In this document: one piece after another, positions 35,563-44,577 of the stretch
Layout of the letters: each line of letters begins with the position of its first letter
Position numbering within the stretch: the first letter of the stretch is position 1
Source of the DNA: Chitinophaga skermanii
GTDB taxonomy: Bacteria > Bacteroidota > Bacteroidia > Chitinophagales > Chitinophagaceae
Assembly: GCF_003259335.1 (NCBI RefSeq)
Contig: NZ_QLLL01000004.1
Coordinates: 325,689-389,688, forward strand
Length of the DNA: 64,000 nt
Direction: 5' to 3'
Made by a program: the position numbers and the translations under genes
The notes under the pieces: model-generated
Seen by the model: only the letters and a program-made list of their open reading frames with translations
Told to the model about the DNA's origin: nothing
Databases searched by the model: none

Positions 35563-36891
35563 ATGAATAAAACAGTCGACACCCTTCCACCGAAAGAAGT
35601 GCCACCTGTACACCAGGCGATTGGCAAATACCGTTATACCGTGGTGGCCTTGTTGTTCTTTGCGACCACCATCAACTACTTGGATCGACAAATTATTGGG
35701 TTCTTAAAGCCAGAGTTAACCAAAGAGTTTGGTTGGACGGAGATGGATTACAGTAAAATCATCATGGCATTCCAATTGGCTTATGCAGCGGGCTTCTTAG
35801 TGTTTGGAAAATATATAGAGAAGATAGGTACGAAAGTGGGGTATATTCTCAGCGTAACGATTTGGAGTATAGCAGCCATATTTCATGCTGCCGCAAAATC
35901 GACCTTTGGCTTTGGTATAGCGCGTAGTGCATTGGGTTTGGGCGAAGCGGGTAACTTCCCGGCAGCGATTAAATCGGTAGCGGAATGGTTCCCTAAACGC
36001 GAGCGTGCCTTGGCAACAGGTATATTCAATTCTGGCGCCAACATTGGTGCCGTGGCGGCGCCGTTATTAATTCCCTGGTTATTGGCGGCCTATGGTTGGC
36101 AAGAAGCGTTTATAGTAACGGGAGCCGTGGGGTTTGTGTGGTTAGCTTGTTGGATGATTTTTTACCAAATCCCGGCTAAATCGAAGAAACTTGGCGCAGC
36201 AGAATATGCTTATATACATTCCGATGATCAAACAGCCCCGGAAACGGAGGAGGGAAAAGTGTCGTGGGGTAAAATGCTGCAATACAGGCAAACTTGGGCT
36301 TTTGTATTTGGGAAGTTCTTAACAGACCCTATTTGGTGGTTTTTCTTGTTATGGTTGCCCGATTACTTTAGCAGCGCTTTCCATTTGAACTTAAAAGAAC
36401 CGGGATGGCCCTTGGTGATTATTTATACCTCAACTACCATCGGTAGCATTGGCGGGGGGTATTTATCCTCGTATTTAATTAAAAAGGGTTGGTCGGTATT
36501 CAAAGCGCGCAAAGTGGCCATGTTGGTATTTGCCATTAGCGTAGTACCGATCATTTTCGCGAAATATGCCGGTAATATGTGGGTGATTGTAGGCTTAATT
36601 TCTTTAGCCGCCGCAGCACACCAAGCATGGAGTGCCAACATTTTTACAACAGCCAGCGATATGTTCCCGAAGAAAGCAGTGAGTTCGATTGTTGGGATTG
36701 GTGGAATGGCAGGTGCAGTAGGGGGAATTTTGTTCCCGATGTTGGTAGGTGGCATCTTGGATTATTTTAATCAATTAGGTAATAAAACCGCCGGTTACAA
36801 CTTAATCTTTATCCTGTGCGGCTCGGCCTACCTGTTGGCTTGGCTGTTAATGCACTTGCTGGCTCCGAAGATGGACCGTGTAGAAGTGTAA
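35563..36891 (+). CDS. exuT: MFS hexuronate transporter (ExuT-like)
   Basis: Proton symporter of the anion:cation family in the inner membrane. About twelve transmembrane helices in 442 aa; the first carries FATTINYLDRQIIGFLKPEL, a signature of ExuT/GudP/DgoT transporters, followed by the loop-2 motif GKYIEKIGTKVGY and helix 4-5 GIARSALGLGEAGNFPAAIK. The closing helices include GIGGMAGAVGGILFPMLVG. It ends the operon, 21 bases after uxaC, and a terminator follows. The substrate is inferred to be galacturonate from its neighbours. Confidence 0.92.
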   Translation: MNKTVDTLPPKEVPPVHQAIGKYRYTVVALLFFATTINYLDRQIIGFLKPELTKEFGWTEMDYSKIIMAFQLAYAAGFLVFGKYIEKIGTKVGYILSVTIWSIAAIFHAAAKSTFGFGIARSALGLGEAGNFPAAIKSVAEWFPKRERALATGIFNSGANIGAVAAPLLIPWLLAAYGWQEAFIVTGAVGFVWLACWMIFYQIPAKSKKLGAAEYAYIHSDDQTAPETEEGKVSWGKMLQYRQTWAFVFGKFLTDPIWWFFLLWLPDYFSSAFHLNLKEPGWPLVIIYTSTTIGSIGGGYLSSYLIKKGWSVFKARKVAMLVFAISVVPIIFAKYAGNMWVIVGLISLAAAAHQAWSANIFTTASDMFPKKAVSSIVGIGGMAGAVGGILFPMLVGGILDYFNQLGNKTAGYNLIFILCGSAYLLAWLLMHLLAPKMDRVEV

Positions 36892-36914
36892 ACAGTACAT
36901 GAAATAATACATAG

Positions 36915-36951
36915 AAAAGGTCGCCTCTACCCCTGTAGAGGGGGCCTTTTT
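36915..36951 (+). terminator. Intrinsic terminator of the pectin operon
   Basis: AAAAGGTCGCCTCTAC pairs with GTAGAGGGGGCCTTTTT (imperfect) around CCCT, followed by a T-run. The inner CTCTAC/GTAGAG arms match the stem shared with 3126 and 47386. Confidence 0.8.
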
Positions 36952-37014
36952 GGGTTTTAGGGGGGAAGGAATAGGTTTGGGATGGGGGAGGATTGGGTAA
37001 TTACCGACTGGGAA

Positions 37015-37316
37015 TAAGGTAAACATAAGGGTAATATCGACCGCATACCGATGGTAATACGAGGTAAATACGATCAAACTACATGGAATTACATAGAAAT
37101 TACATGGAACTTACATGGAAATCACCTTGAAACACCTTGAAATTACATGGAACTTACTTGGGAAACACTTGGAAGGTAGCTAATGGGTATAGGCAGGTAT
37201 AAGTCTTTCAAAGGGAAGTTAAAGGGTCGTTGACTACTTTCAAAGGGTGGTCAAAGGCATTTCAAAGGGTATTCAAAGGCTCGTTAAAGGGAAGTCAAAG
37301 GGTATTCAAAGGCTCG
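37015..37316. repeat. Degenerate tandem array with an 11-bp period
   Basis: Successive units are almost always 11 bases long (a few are 9-10). The unit drifts from TAAGGTAAACA, ACGAGGTAAAT (37015-37080) to ACATGGAACTT, ACATAGAAATT, ACTTGGGAAAC (37081-37176), through a 31-bp link, to TCAAAGGGTAT, TTAAAGGGAAG, TCAAAGGCTCG (37208-37316). TCAAAGGGTAT followed by TCAAAGGCTCG occurs twice (37262, 37295), a 33-bp higher-order repeat. An ORF across it (37230-37421) is probably not a gene. Confidence 0.85.
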
Positions 37317-37327
37317 GGGTATGAAAA

Positions 37328-37393
37328 CCCAGTTTTGAACAGCTTTACATGTAAACTGGGAAATACGTGGGTAGCTTTACAGGATGCCTGTAA
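37328..37393. repeat. Two inverted repeats after the 11-bp array
   Basis: CCCAGTTT/AAACTGGG (37328-37335 and 37353-37360) encloses a 17-base loop with ACATGT; TTACAGG-ATG-CCTGTAA (37377-37393) is a 7-bp stem with a 3-base loop. No T-run follows. The remaining gap up to 37500 shows nothing else. Confidence 0.4.
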
Positions 37394-37500
37394 TAATTAT
37401 ATTGGAGAATGGGTATCATAGCAGGGAAATGGCTTAATACTATCAGTATGAGCAAATTAGTGCATTTGGGTGAATGGAAGATGCAGCACGGTCAAACCCA

Positions 37501-38430
37501 TTAAGTTTGTATAAACTTTAAATTCCTTCTAATACCGGCGTATTTACTACGCTTCATGGGCGATTTGCGGAATATGTTCTTAAACTCATCTTCGGTGAGG
37601 GCTTCCCATTCTTTGGTGCTGAAATTGAGTATTTCGGGAATGGGGGTGAAGTCGACATCGGAATGGGGTTTCGCAAAGCGGTTCCAAGGGCATACATCTT
37701 GGCAAACATCGCAACCGAACATCCAATCTTTGAACTTGCCTTGCATCTCGTTGGGGATGAGTTGCTCTTTTAGTTCAATAGTGAAGTAAGAAATACACTT
37801 ACTACCGTCTACTACGGAAGGAGATACAATGGCACCTGTAGGGCATGCGTCGAGGCAGCGGGTACAACTTCCACAAAAATCGGCCACGGGGCCGTCGTAT
37901 AATAAGGGAATATCTACAATAAGGGTGGCAATAAAGAAGAAAGAGCCGGCTTGTTTATGTATAATATTGCCATTTTTACCAATCCAGCCTAGGCCACTGC
38001 GTTTGGCCCAGCTTCTTTCTAATACGGGGGCCGAATCAACAAATCCCCGGCCCGAAATATTGCCTGTTACTTTTCTTATATCTTCCAACAGCGTATTCAA
38101 CCTGGCTTTGATGACTTCGTGGTAATCTTTTCCGTAGGCATATTTAGCCACTTTGGGTGCATTTGGTTGTTGTACTTGTGATGGAAAATAATTCAACAAT
38201 AAAGTTATTACAGACTGTGCGCCCTCCACCAATTTTCGTGGATCTATACGTTTATCGAAATAATTTTCCATGTACTGCATGTTACCATGCATACCCTTAT
38301 TCAGCCATGCTTCTAGGCGAAAAGCATCTTCCGTTAGCTCCTCTGCTTTCGAAATGCCACAGTAATCAAAGCCTAGCTCCTTGGTACGCTGCTTAATGTA
38401 TACGGTATTTTTTTCGATTTGTAACAACAA
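37501..38430 (-). CDS. queG: Epoxyqueuosine reductase
   Basis: Reduces epoxyqueuosine to queuosine in tRNA using cobalamin and two 4Fe-4S clusters. Length 309 aa. The N-terminal cobalamin-binding domain includes [20 protein letters not shown], then [23 protein letters not shown] and [10 protein letters not shown]. The iron-sulphur ligands lie at [16 protein letters not shown] and [12 protein letters not shown], giving two CxxCxxCxxxCP motifs. The start is divergent from the DUF3857 gene, with a short shared promoter gap. No neighbour is linked to queuosine. Confidence 0.95.
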   Translation of the reverse strand: MLLQIEKNTVYIKQRTKELGFDYCGISKAEELTEDAFRLEAWLNKGMHGNMQYMENYFDKRIDPRKLVEGAQSVITLLLNYFPSQVQQPNAPKVAKYAYGKDYHEVIKARLNTLLEDIRKVTGNISGRGFVDSAPVLERSWAKRSGLGWIGKNGNIIHKQAGSFFFIATLIVDIPLLYDGPVADFCGSCTRCLDACPTGAIVSPSVVDGSKCISYFTIELKEQLIPNEMQGKFKDWMFGCDVCQDVCPWNRFAKPHSDVDFTPIPEILNFSTKEWEALTEDEFKNIFRKSPMKRSKYAGIRRNLKFIQT

Positions 38431-38524
38431 TAACGTTTTTGTGTGATATGTAGCAAAACGCTACTTTATCTTGATAAAATCATTTAATTTTCGGCAAAAT
38501 TATCCCATTTTCAAACAACCTACT

Positions 38525-40546
38525 ATGTTTCAGCAAAAAATTCAACTTGTTTGTTGCTGCCTCCTTTTGTCGTTGTTCCCTTACCTAGCGAAAGCTCAGG
38601 ACAAGCCCAACGTAAAATTCGGTAAAGTAACCGTTGATGATCTTAAAAAACGCGTGTATTCGATCGACAGTAGTGCGAATGCTGTCATTATTCTCAACGT
38701 TGCCAGCTCCGAGTATGAAGGAGGGGTCGACGGACTTTCCATTGTATTCAAACGTCAATGTAGGATTCATATCCTTAACAAGAATGGTTTCGACCTGGCG
38801 AATGTTGTATTTAACATCTTTAAATCCGATGGGGAAGAAGAGCGTGCTTCTAAAATTGCAGGTACTACCTACAACCTGGAAGGCGACAAAATCGTGAAAA
38901 CGGAATTAAACAGTAACACTGTTTTTACCGATAAGTACGACGATAAAATTAGCCTAAAGAAATTTACCATGCCCGCGGTAAAGGAAGGTTCTATTATTGA
39001 ATTCACTTACACCATCCGTTCTCCATTCAGCTTCGACATCCCGAATTGGGAGTTCCAGAGCTTGGAAGCGCCCACTTTATGGAGCGAGTATACCGTGGCC
39101 ATCCCAGAATTCTACGAATTCATCTTCTTAACACAAGGCTATATCCCTTTCCACTTAAAGGATAAGGAGAATACCCGTAAAAACTACAATATTCGTTCAA
39201 GTGGCGGGGCCGCTGCAGGTTCAACAGCCAGTGTTGACGCCGGTGTTACCAATCACCGTTTCGTGATGAAAGATGTGCCCATGTTGAAGGAAGAAATGTA
39301 TACCACTACCACTAAGAACCACATATCGAAAATCTCTTTTCAATTATCCGCTACACGTTACCCGAACCAGCCGTATAGGCCTGTATTATCTACTTGGGCC
39401 AGCTTTAGCGAAAACATGTTGAAAAGAGAAATGTATGGTGCTGAATTAGAGAAAGGTAATGGTTTCTTAGATGAAACAGTAGAACAAGTAACTGCAGGTG
39501 CTAAAACGCCGCTTGAAAAAGCGATGAAAATACATGCTTACGTACGCGACAACTTTGTATGTAGTGATCGTGGGTATTTATTCAAACAGCACACTTTCCG
39601 CGAAACCTTCAAGTCGAAAAAAGGTTCTTCTACTGAAATTAACCTCTTGTTAGTAGCCATGCTTCGTGCTGCCAAAATTGAGGCCAACCCAGTTTTGTTA
39701 AGTACCCGTAGCCATGGTAAAACCTACGAAGTATATCCATTAATGGAGAAATTCAATTGCACGGTGGTAGAAGTAATTGCCAACGATCAAATTTATTATA
39801 TCGACGGTAGCTACCCTTATTTGGGCTTCAATAAATTGAATCCAGAAGTATATAATGGTCATGCAAGGGTAATGAACAAGGAGGCCGACCCTGTTAGTTT
39901 CGATCCAGATTCGTTACGCTTACAAAAGCTTACCAGTGTTATTTTGATCCCCGCAGAAGATGGCAGTGGCATGGTAGGTTCTATTCAACAAGTACCCAGT
40001 TACCCAGAATCGTACCGTTACCGTGAATTAATCAAAGAAAAAGGAGAAGATTTTCTAGCGAATGATCTTGTAAGCGCAAAAGGAGGAACGGAAGTAAGTA
40101 ATGTAAGGGTCGATCGCTTGAAAACATATGAAGAGTCGTTGATGTTAAGCTTCGATGTAAAATGGAAGCAAGATAAAAATGCACCGGTTTTATACTTCAA
40201 CCCTATGTTATTCGAAGCAAATGAATCGAACCCATTCAAAAGTCTCGACCGTTTTTATCCTGTAGAAATGAATGGTACCATCGATAATACTTATAGCCTT
40301 ACGTTTACAGTACCAGCAGGCTATGAAGTAGAAGAAATGCCAACATCGTCGATGATTCGCTTAGAAGATAATGCGGGCGTATTCCAGTATTTCGTAGCGG
40401 AAGACAATGGCGTTATTCAATTGCGTTCCCGTATTAAACTTAACAAGGCCAATTTCGCGAAGGAAGACTATGTTACTTTGCGTGCATTTTTCGATGAAAT
40501 CGTGAAGAAGCAAGCGGAACAATTGGTACTGAAAAAGAAAGCCTAA
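38525..40546 (+). CDS. DUF3857/transglutaminase-fold protein, catalytic residues missing
   Basis: Secreted or periplasmic protein: signal peptide residues 1-24 (ending AKAQ). Residues about 40-220 match DUF3857, and about 320-430 the transglutaminase-like core. In that core the usual Cys of the KKGDCKDKALLL motif is absent (KKGSSTEINLLLVAML) and the His of the FNHV motif is Cys (KFNCTVVEV), so transglutaminase or protease activity is unlikely. The frame is open from 38471; I choose the ATG at 38525, which starts a good signal peptide. It overlaps the start of its tandem paralogue by one base. Confidence 0.88.
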   Translation: MFQQKIQLVCCCLLLSLFPYLAKAQDKPNVKFGKVTVDDLKKRVYSIDSSANAVIILNVASSEYEGGVDGLSIVFKRQCRIHILNKNGFDLANVVFNIFKSDGEEERASKIAGTTYNLEGDKIVKTELNSNTVFTDKYDDKISLKKFTMPAVKEGSIIEFTYTIRSPFSFDIPNWEFQSLEAPTLWSEYTVAIPEFYEFIFLTQGYIPFHLKDKENTRKNYNIRSSGGAAAGSTASVDAGVTNHRFVMKDVPMLKEEMYTTTTKNHISKISFQLSATRYPNQPYRPVLSTWASFSENMLKREMYGAELEKGNGFLDETVEQVTAGAKTPLEKAMKIHAYVRDNFVCSDRGYLFKQHTFRETFKSKKGSSTEINLLLVAMLRAAKIEANPVLLSTRSHGKTYEVYPLMEKFNCTVVEVIANDQIYYIDGSYPYLGFNKLNPEVYNGHARVMNKEADPVSFDPDSLRLQKLTSVILIPAEDGSGMVGSIQQVPSYPESYRYRELIKEKGEDFLANDLVSAKGGTEVSNVRVDRLKTYEESLMLSFDVKWKQDKNAPVLYFNPMLFEANESNPFKSLDRFYPVEMNGTIDNTYSLTFTVPAGYEVEEMPTSSMIRLEDNAGVFQYFVAEDNGVIQLRSRIKLNKANFAKEDYVTLRAFFDEIVKKQAEQLVLKKKA

Positions 40547-42477
40547 TGAAATTTAAAAGACTATTATCTCTCCTCATAGCCACTTTTTGTAGTACAACTT
40601 TATTGGGGCAAGATCCGGGTAAAGTGAATTTAGCCGTTAGTGAAATACCGCCCGGCTTATTAAAGAATGCCGATGCTGTTATTCGATACGATTACACTTC
40701 GGTAGTAATGAATAACTTACGTGATGTAAGGGAAGTAACCCGCATGGCTTTCACGATCTTAAATGAATCGGCGAAGGATGATGCACAAATTGTGTACAGG
40801 TATTCTAAAAACGCGGAGTTACGCAATGTAAGGGCAGCTTTATACGATGCTAATGGTAAATTGGTACGGAAGCTAAAACAAAGTGAACTAAGTGATGTTA
40901 GCGGGGTAGATGGGAGTTCATTAATTAGTGATGAGCGTATTAAAACATTTAATTTTTATTACAATGTTTACCCATATACCATAGTTGTAGAATCTGAATA
41001 TAAAATCAATACTAGCTTATTTATACCTGGATGGCGCGCGGTAAGTGATGCCCGCCGTTCGGTGCAATCGTCTAGTTACGAAATTACAGTACCTGCCGGT
41101 TATCAGCTTAACTTCCGCAAGCAAGCGCTTAAAGGGGATTTGAAAACTTGGGAGGAAAAGGGTACTAAAACCTACGCCTACAGCTTAGAGCAGTTCGAAG
41201 CAGTGCCAGAAGAATCGTATGCTAAGCCTTTAAAAGATAGGGTGCCTTCTATCATGGTGTCGCCATCCGATTTCGAAATGGGTAATTATACCGGCAACTT
41301 AAATGATTGGTTGGGTTTCGGTAAATTTCTATATGAATTGAATGCCGGTCGCGATGTATTGCCACCCAATATTAAGCAAAAAGTACACGAGTTAACAGAT
41401 GGAATAAGCGACCCGAAAGAAAAGGCGGCGATATTATATCGTTTTATGCAGAATAATACCCGCTATATCAGTATTCAACTAGGTATTGGTGGTTTACAAA
41501 CCTTCGATGCTTTATCGGTAGCCAAGAATAATTACGGCGATTGTAAGGCTTTATCTAACTATATGATGGCGATGTTGAAGGAAGTGAATATTCCTTCTTA
41601 TTGTGCAGCTATATATGCCGATCAGTATTACGTGGGTACGAAGGCCGACTTCCCCAGCTCATCATTCAACCATATGATTTTATGTATCCCGTTTTCTGCG
41701 AAAGATACTACTTGGTTAGAATGTACGAGTCAAACGAAGCAATTCGGCTTTTTGGGTAGTTTTACGGCCAATCGCCCGGCCTTGTTAGTTACTCCGAATG
41801 GCGGTGTACTAGTGAATACGCCTGCATATACAGCGAAGGAGAATGCCCTTGTGCGTTCCGTATCTGCAAAGATTATCAATAATAGCGATGTAGAGCTGAA
41901 TGTAAATACGAGATATATTGGATTGCAGCAAGAAGGCTTATACGAGTATATTCACAGTAGGTCCGAAGAGCAACAGTTGAACCGTTTGAAAGAAGACATT
42001 GATTTGCCTTCTTATGAAGTGACGAAGTTCAAATACAACATCATCAATGGCACATCAATTCCTGAGCTACAAGAGTTGTTGGAATTAAAAGCCTTGAATT
42101 ATGTATCGGCGAGTGGCAAGCGTTTGTTTATTGTGCCGAATATGATCAGTAAGAACCGGAACTATTTAAAAACACCTACGAAGCCACGTACAGAAGAACT
42201 GGTTTTGCGTCTTAACTTCCATGATATGGACTCTGTTCAAATTGACTTGCCGGCGGGGTATGTATTAGAATCGTTACCAAGCCCTGTAGCACTTTCTACC
42301 AAGTTTGGCGAGTACAAGGCACATGTGGAAGTGAAAGACATGAAATTGGTGCTTGTAAGATCCGAGCAACGAAAGAGCGGGAATTTCCCGGCGGAAGATT
42401 ACCCGGCTTATGTTAATTTTATCAATGCTATCACGGATGCAGATGCAGCACGCGTAGTGTTGGTGAAGAAAGAATAA
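40546..42477 (+). CDS. DUF3857/transglutaminase-like protein, catalytic residues present
   Basis: Paralogue of the preceding gene, co-translated with it (TAATG overlap). Signal peptide residues about 1-22. DUF3857 spans about 50-230, transglutaminase-like core about 285-400. Here the motif is intact: NNYGDCKALSNYMMAMLK carries Cys, SFNHMILCIP carries His, and WLECTSQT stands at the position of the third residue (usually Asp). This suggests a real cysteine protease or transglutaminase of the envelope, with the upstream copy as a partner. 643 aa. A terminator follows the stop by 19 bases. Confidence 0.88.
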   Translation: MKFKRLLSLLIATFCSTTLLGQDPGKVNLAVSEIPPGLLKNADAVIRYDYTSVVMNNLRDVREVTRMAFTILNESAKDDAQIVYRYSKNAELRNVRAALYDANGKLVRKLKQSELSDVSGVDGSSLISDERIKTFNFYYNVYPYTIVVESEYKINTSLFIPGWRAVSDARRSVQSSSYEITVPAGYQLNFRKQALKGDLKTWEEKGTKTYAYSLEQFEAVPEESYAKPLKDRVPSIMVSPSDFEMGNYTGNLNDWLGFGKFLYELNAGRDVLPPNIKQKVHELTDGISDPKEKAAILYRFMQNNTRYISIQLGIGGLQTFDALSVAKNNYGDCKALSNYMMAMLKEVNIPSYCAAIYADQYYVGTKADFPSSSFNHMILCIPFSAKDTTWLECTSQTKQFGFLGSFTANRPALLVTPNGGVLVNTPAYTAKENALVRSVSAKIINNSDVELNVNTRYIGLQQEGLYEYIHSRSEEQQLNRLKEDIDLPSYEVTKFKYNIINGTSIPELQELLELKALNYVSASGKRLFIVPNMISKNRNYLKTPTKPRTEELVLRLNFHDMDSVQIDLPAGYVLESLPSPVALSTKFGEYKAHVEVKDMKLVLVRSEQRKSGNFPAEDYPAYVNFINAITDADAARVVLVKKE

Positions 42478-42496
42478 GACAATTGCTTATATGAGA

Positions 42497-42533
42497 TAAA
42501 AGGCGGTCGCTCCATTTGTGAGCGGCCGTTTTT
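42497..42533 (+). terminator. Intrinsic terminator
   Basis: GGCGGTCGCTC and GAGCGGCCGTT pair (with internal mismatch) around CATTTGT, flanked by AAAA and TTTTT. Confidence 0.75.
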
Positions 42534-42566
42534 GATTTATGGAAAATCCATTATATTCATAGTTAT

Positions 42567-43478
42567 ATGAATACGCGCAGCCTATTGTTATTATTGCTTA
42601 GTTGGGTAGCCGTTTCGAGCGCCCAAGCCCAGCAAATCGACCGTAAATTAACGGAGCAATTGCAACCCTTGCTTCGCTCGTTCCAAGGAAGGGCGGGAAT
42701 TTATGTAGAAAACCTTTCCACGGGCAAAATTGTGCAGATAAATGCCGATACGGTGTTTCCAACGGCCAGCATGGTTAAAATACCTATTATGGTGGGTATC
42801 TTCCAGAAAATAGCGCACGACAGCCTTACCTACCACCAAGCATTGGTATACCGCGATTCGTTGTTATACGAAGGTGAGGATATACTGGGTTCGTTTAAAG
42901 ATAGTGAGCAGATTCAATTGAGTAAAGTAATGATGTTGATGTTGACAATGAGTGATAATACGGCGAGTTTGTGGTTACAATCCCTTGCCGGTGGTGGGCA
43001 ATCGATCAATAACTGGTTGGGGGAACATGGATATACCTATACCCGGGTAAACTCCAGGACGCCCGGTCGCCAAGCAAACCGCGAGTTGTATGGTTGGGGG
43101 CAAACAACACCCCGCGAAATGGCTACCTTAATGAAGAGTATTTACCAAGGAAAAGTGATTAATAAAACTGCCAGCGAGCGGATGTACCGGAATTTGACAA
43201 GAAATTTCTGGGATACCGAGGGGGCAGTAATGGTGCCTGCGAATGTGCGTACGGCAACGAAAAATGGGATGGTAGATGCGTCTAGGTCGGAAGTTATACT
43301 CGTCAATGCCCCGCATGGCGATTACGTGTATTGTTTACAAACAAAAAACAATACAGATCAACGTTGGGAGCGGAATAACGAAGCGTGGGTATTGATGCGT
43401 CAAGTAGCCGCCTTGCTTTGGAAATACTATGAACCCAAAGGGCAACAAGGGGTTGGTTCCTTAGCGGAACAATACTAA
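42567..43478 (+). CDS. Class A beta-lactamase-fold serine hydrolase
   Basis: Signal peptide residues 1-22 (ending AQAQ). Active-site motifs: S68-M-V-K71 (SxxK), S129-D-N131 (SDN) and K232-N-G234 in place of KTG. The omega-loop Glu of class A enzymes (ExxxN) is not visible: the corresponding region reads RVNSRTPGRQANREL. Enzymes lacking this Glu acylate but deacylate poorly, so it may be a penicillin-binding or esterase-like protein. Length 303 aa is about 20 longer than usual lactamases. It follows a terminator and stands alone, and a terminator-free gap follows. Confidence 0.85.
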   Translation: MNTRSLLLLLLSWVAVSSAQAQQIDRKLTEQLQPLLRSFQGRAGIYVENLSTGKIVQINADTVFPTASMVKIPIMVGIFQKIAHDSLTYHQALVYRDSLLYEGEDILGSFKDSEQIQLSKVMMLMLTMSDNTASLWLQSLAGGGQSINNWLGEHGYTYTRVNSRTPGRQANRELYGWGQTTPREMATLMKSIYQGKVINKTASERMYRNLTRNFWDTEGAVMVPANVRTATKNGMVDASRSEVILVNAPHGDYVYCLQTKNNTDQRWERNNEAWVLMRQVAALLWKYYEPKGQQGVGSLAEQY

Positions 43479-43605
43479 TCGTGATGGTCCAAGCTGGTTA
43501 GCATGAAAAGGGCATGATGACACACCGTGTTTGAAAATTTGTCTTCAAATGGGTTCAACCTTGCGGTTAGATGCTTACCGATCTCATTTTTCATATGTCA
43601 ATAAA

Positions 43606-43725
43606 CTAGATGAATAGATCTTGCGTAGCGTCGAATTCATCTTCTTTATTGATGCTGTTTTTGATGAACGGGATCAAAGCGAGGCCAATCGTTACAATAG
43701 CTAAAAGTACATGTCTGAGTTTCAT
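43606..43725 (-). CDS. Candidate 39-aa membrane peptide
   Basis: A short reading frame with an ATG at 43725 gives MKLRHVLLAIVTIGLALIPF followed by an acidic tail KEDEFDATQDLFI, that is a single basic-then-hydrophobic helix with a charged end, the layout of small membrane proteins. AGGA-like bases (GATAGGAT) precede the ATG. Below the length limits used for most ORF searches. No family is recognised. A competing ORF on the plus strand (43610-43825) looks random by comparison. Confidence 0.4.
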   Translation of the reverse strand: MKLRHVLLAIVTIGLALIPFIKNSINKEDEFDATQDLFI

Positions 43726-43930
43726 ATCCTATCAATTTTTTTCTCTACTATTTATAACTAAATACTGTGCCAAAAGGTTGCAGTTTGTATGCTTGTTTTT
43801 TGTTATAAGTCTATATGTTGACTAGAGTAATCCTCCGAAACTGGCCATGGTAGAGCCTGCCTTCTTAATTTAATCTATTGAAAATTAAATTAGTATAGAT
43901 AAAGTCGATATGTTGAATTCAAAAAATCTA
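43726..43930. other. Gap upstream of ahpC with AT-rich inverted repeat
   Basis: TAATTTAAT and ATTAAATTA (43866-43874, 43884-43892) form a perfect 9-bp inverted repeat with a 9-base spacer, about 40 bases before the ahpC promoter. It may be an operator for an oxidative stress regulator. I see no other feature in this gap. Confidence 0.35.
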
Positions 43931-43962
43931 TTTGATTTTTATGTGATTGAGTATCACCTTTG
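43931..43962 (+). promoter_or_regulatory. ahpC promoter
   Basis: TTTG, exactly 20 bases, then CACCTTTG (a one-base variant of TAnnTTTG). Predicted transcription start at about 43969, giving a leader of about 45 bases before the ahpC ATG. Confidence 0.65.
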
Positions 43963-44013
43963 CGCTGTCGAAAAAAGACGAGAAAGGATTGAAAATCAAT
44001 AAATCGATATAGA

Positions 44014-44571
44014 ATGAAAAACGCAGTATTATCAGTAGGTGCTAGCTTCCCGGAATTCAACAAAAAGGCAGTTGTATCTATCGAAAAAGGCAAAGAATTT
44101 GAAGACATTACATTAGAGAAGGTAAAAGCTACTGGTAAATGGATGGTTATGTTCTGGTGGCCAAAGGATTTCACATTCGTTTGTCCTACAGAAATCGCTG
44201 AATTTAACAAACACGCTGAAGATTTTTCTGACCGCGACGCGATTTTGATCGGTGCTTCAACTGATAGCGAATTCGTTCACGCTGCATGGAGAAGAGATCA
44301 CGAAGATTTAAGAGGTTTGAAATTCCCGATGTTGGCGGATACTTCTAAATCTTTGGCCGACGAATTAGGTATTTTGGAAGCAGAGGAGAAAGTTGCTTAC
44401 CGTGCAACATTCGTAGTTGATCCACAAGGTATCGTTCGTTGGACATCTGTATATGATCTTTCAGTAGGTCGTAACGTGAAAGAAGTTTTACGTGTATTAG
44501 ATGCATTACAAACTGACGAGCTTTGCCCTTGCAACTGGCAAAAAGGTGAAGCTACTTTGGTTGTAGCTTAA
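44014..44571 (+). CDS. ahpC: Alkyl hydroperoxide reductase C, mycobacterial type
   Basis: Peroxiredoxin that reduces peroxides. The peroxidatic Cys lies in FVCPTEIAEFN, the proximal Arg in the conserved RATFVVD region, and the C-terminus has CPCNWQKGEATLV, the double-Cys ending of mycobacterial AhpC rather than the CPANW form of enteric AhpC. In mycobacteria that AhpC is reduced by AhpD, and an ahpD-like gene follows here, which supports the pairing. 185 aa. A strong promoter precedes it, and a hairpin separates it from ahpD. Confidence 0.93.
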   Translation: MKNAVLSVGASFPEFNKKAVVSIEKGKEFEDITLEKVKATGKWMVMFWWPKDFTFVCPTEIAEFNKHAEDFSDRDAILIGASTDSEFVHAAWRRDHEDLRGLKFPMLADTSKSLADELGILEAEEKVAYRATFVVDPQGIVRWTSVYDLSVGRNVKEVLRVLDALQTDELCPCNWQKGEATLVVA

Positions 44572-44577
44572 TTTATT

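Noticed and set aside
37015-37316. CRISPR array
   Set aside because: Units are 11 bp with no separate unique spacers; no cas genes are present.
37230-37421. 63-aa open frame with repeats of VFKGS across the 11-bp array
   Set aside because: The repeat in the protein is a by-product of the 33-bp repeat in the DNA; no ribosome site or promoter and no sensible domain.
43610-43825. 71-aa plus-strand frame in the gap before ahpC
   Set aside because: Composition rich in Ser, Cys and Phe without family features; the opposite-strand 39-aa frame looks more protein-like.
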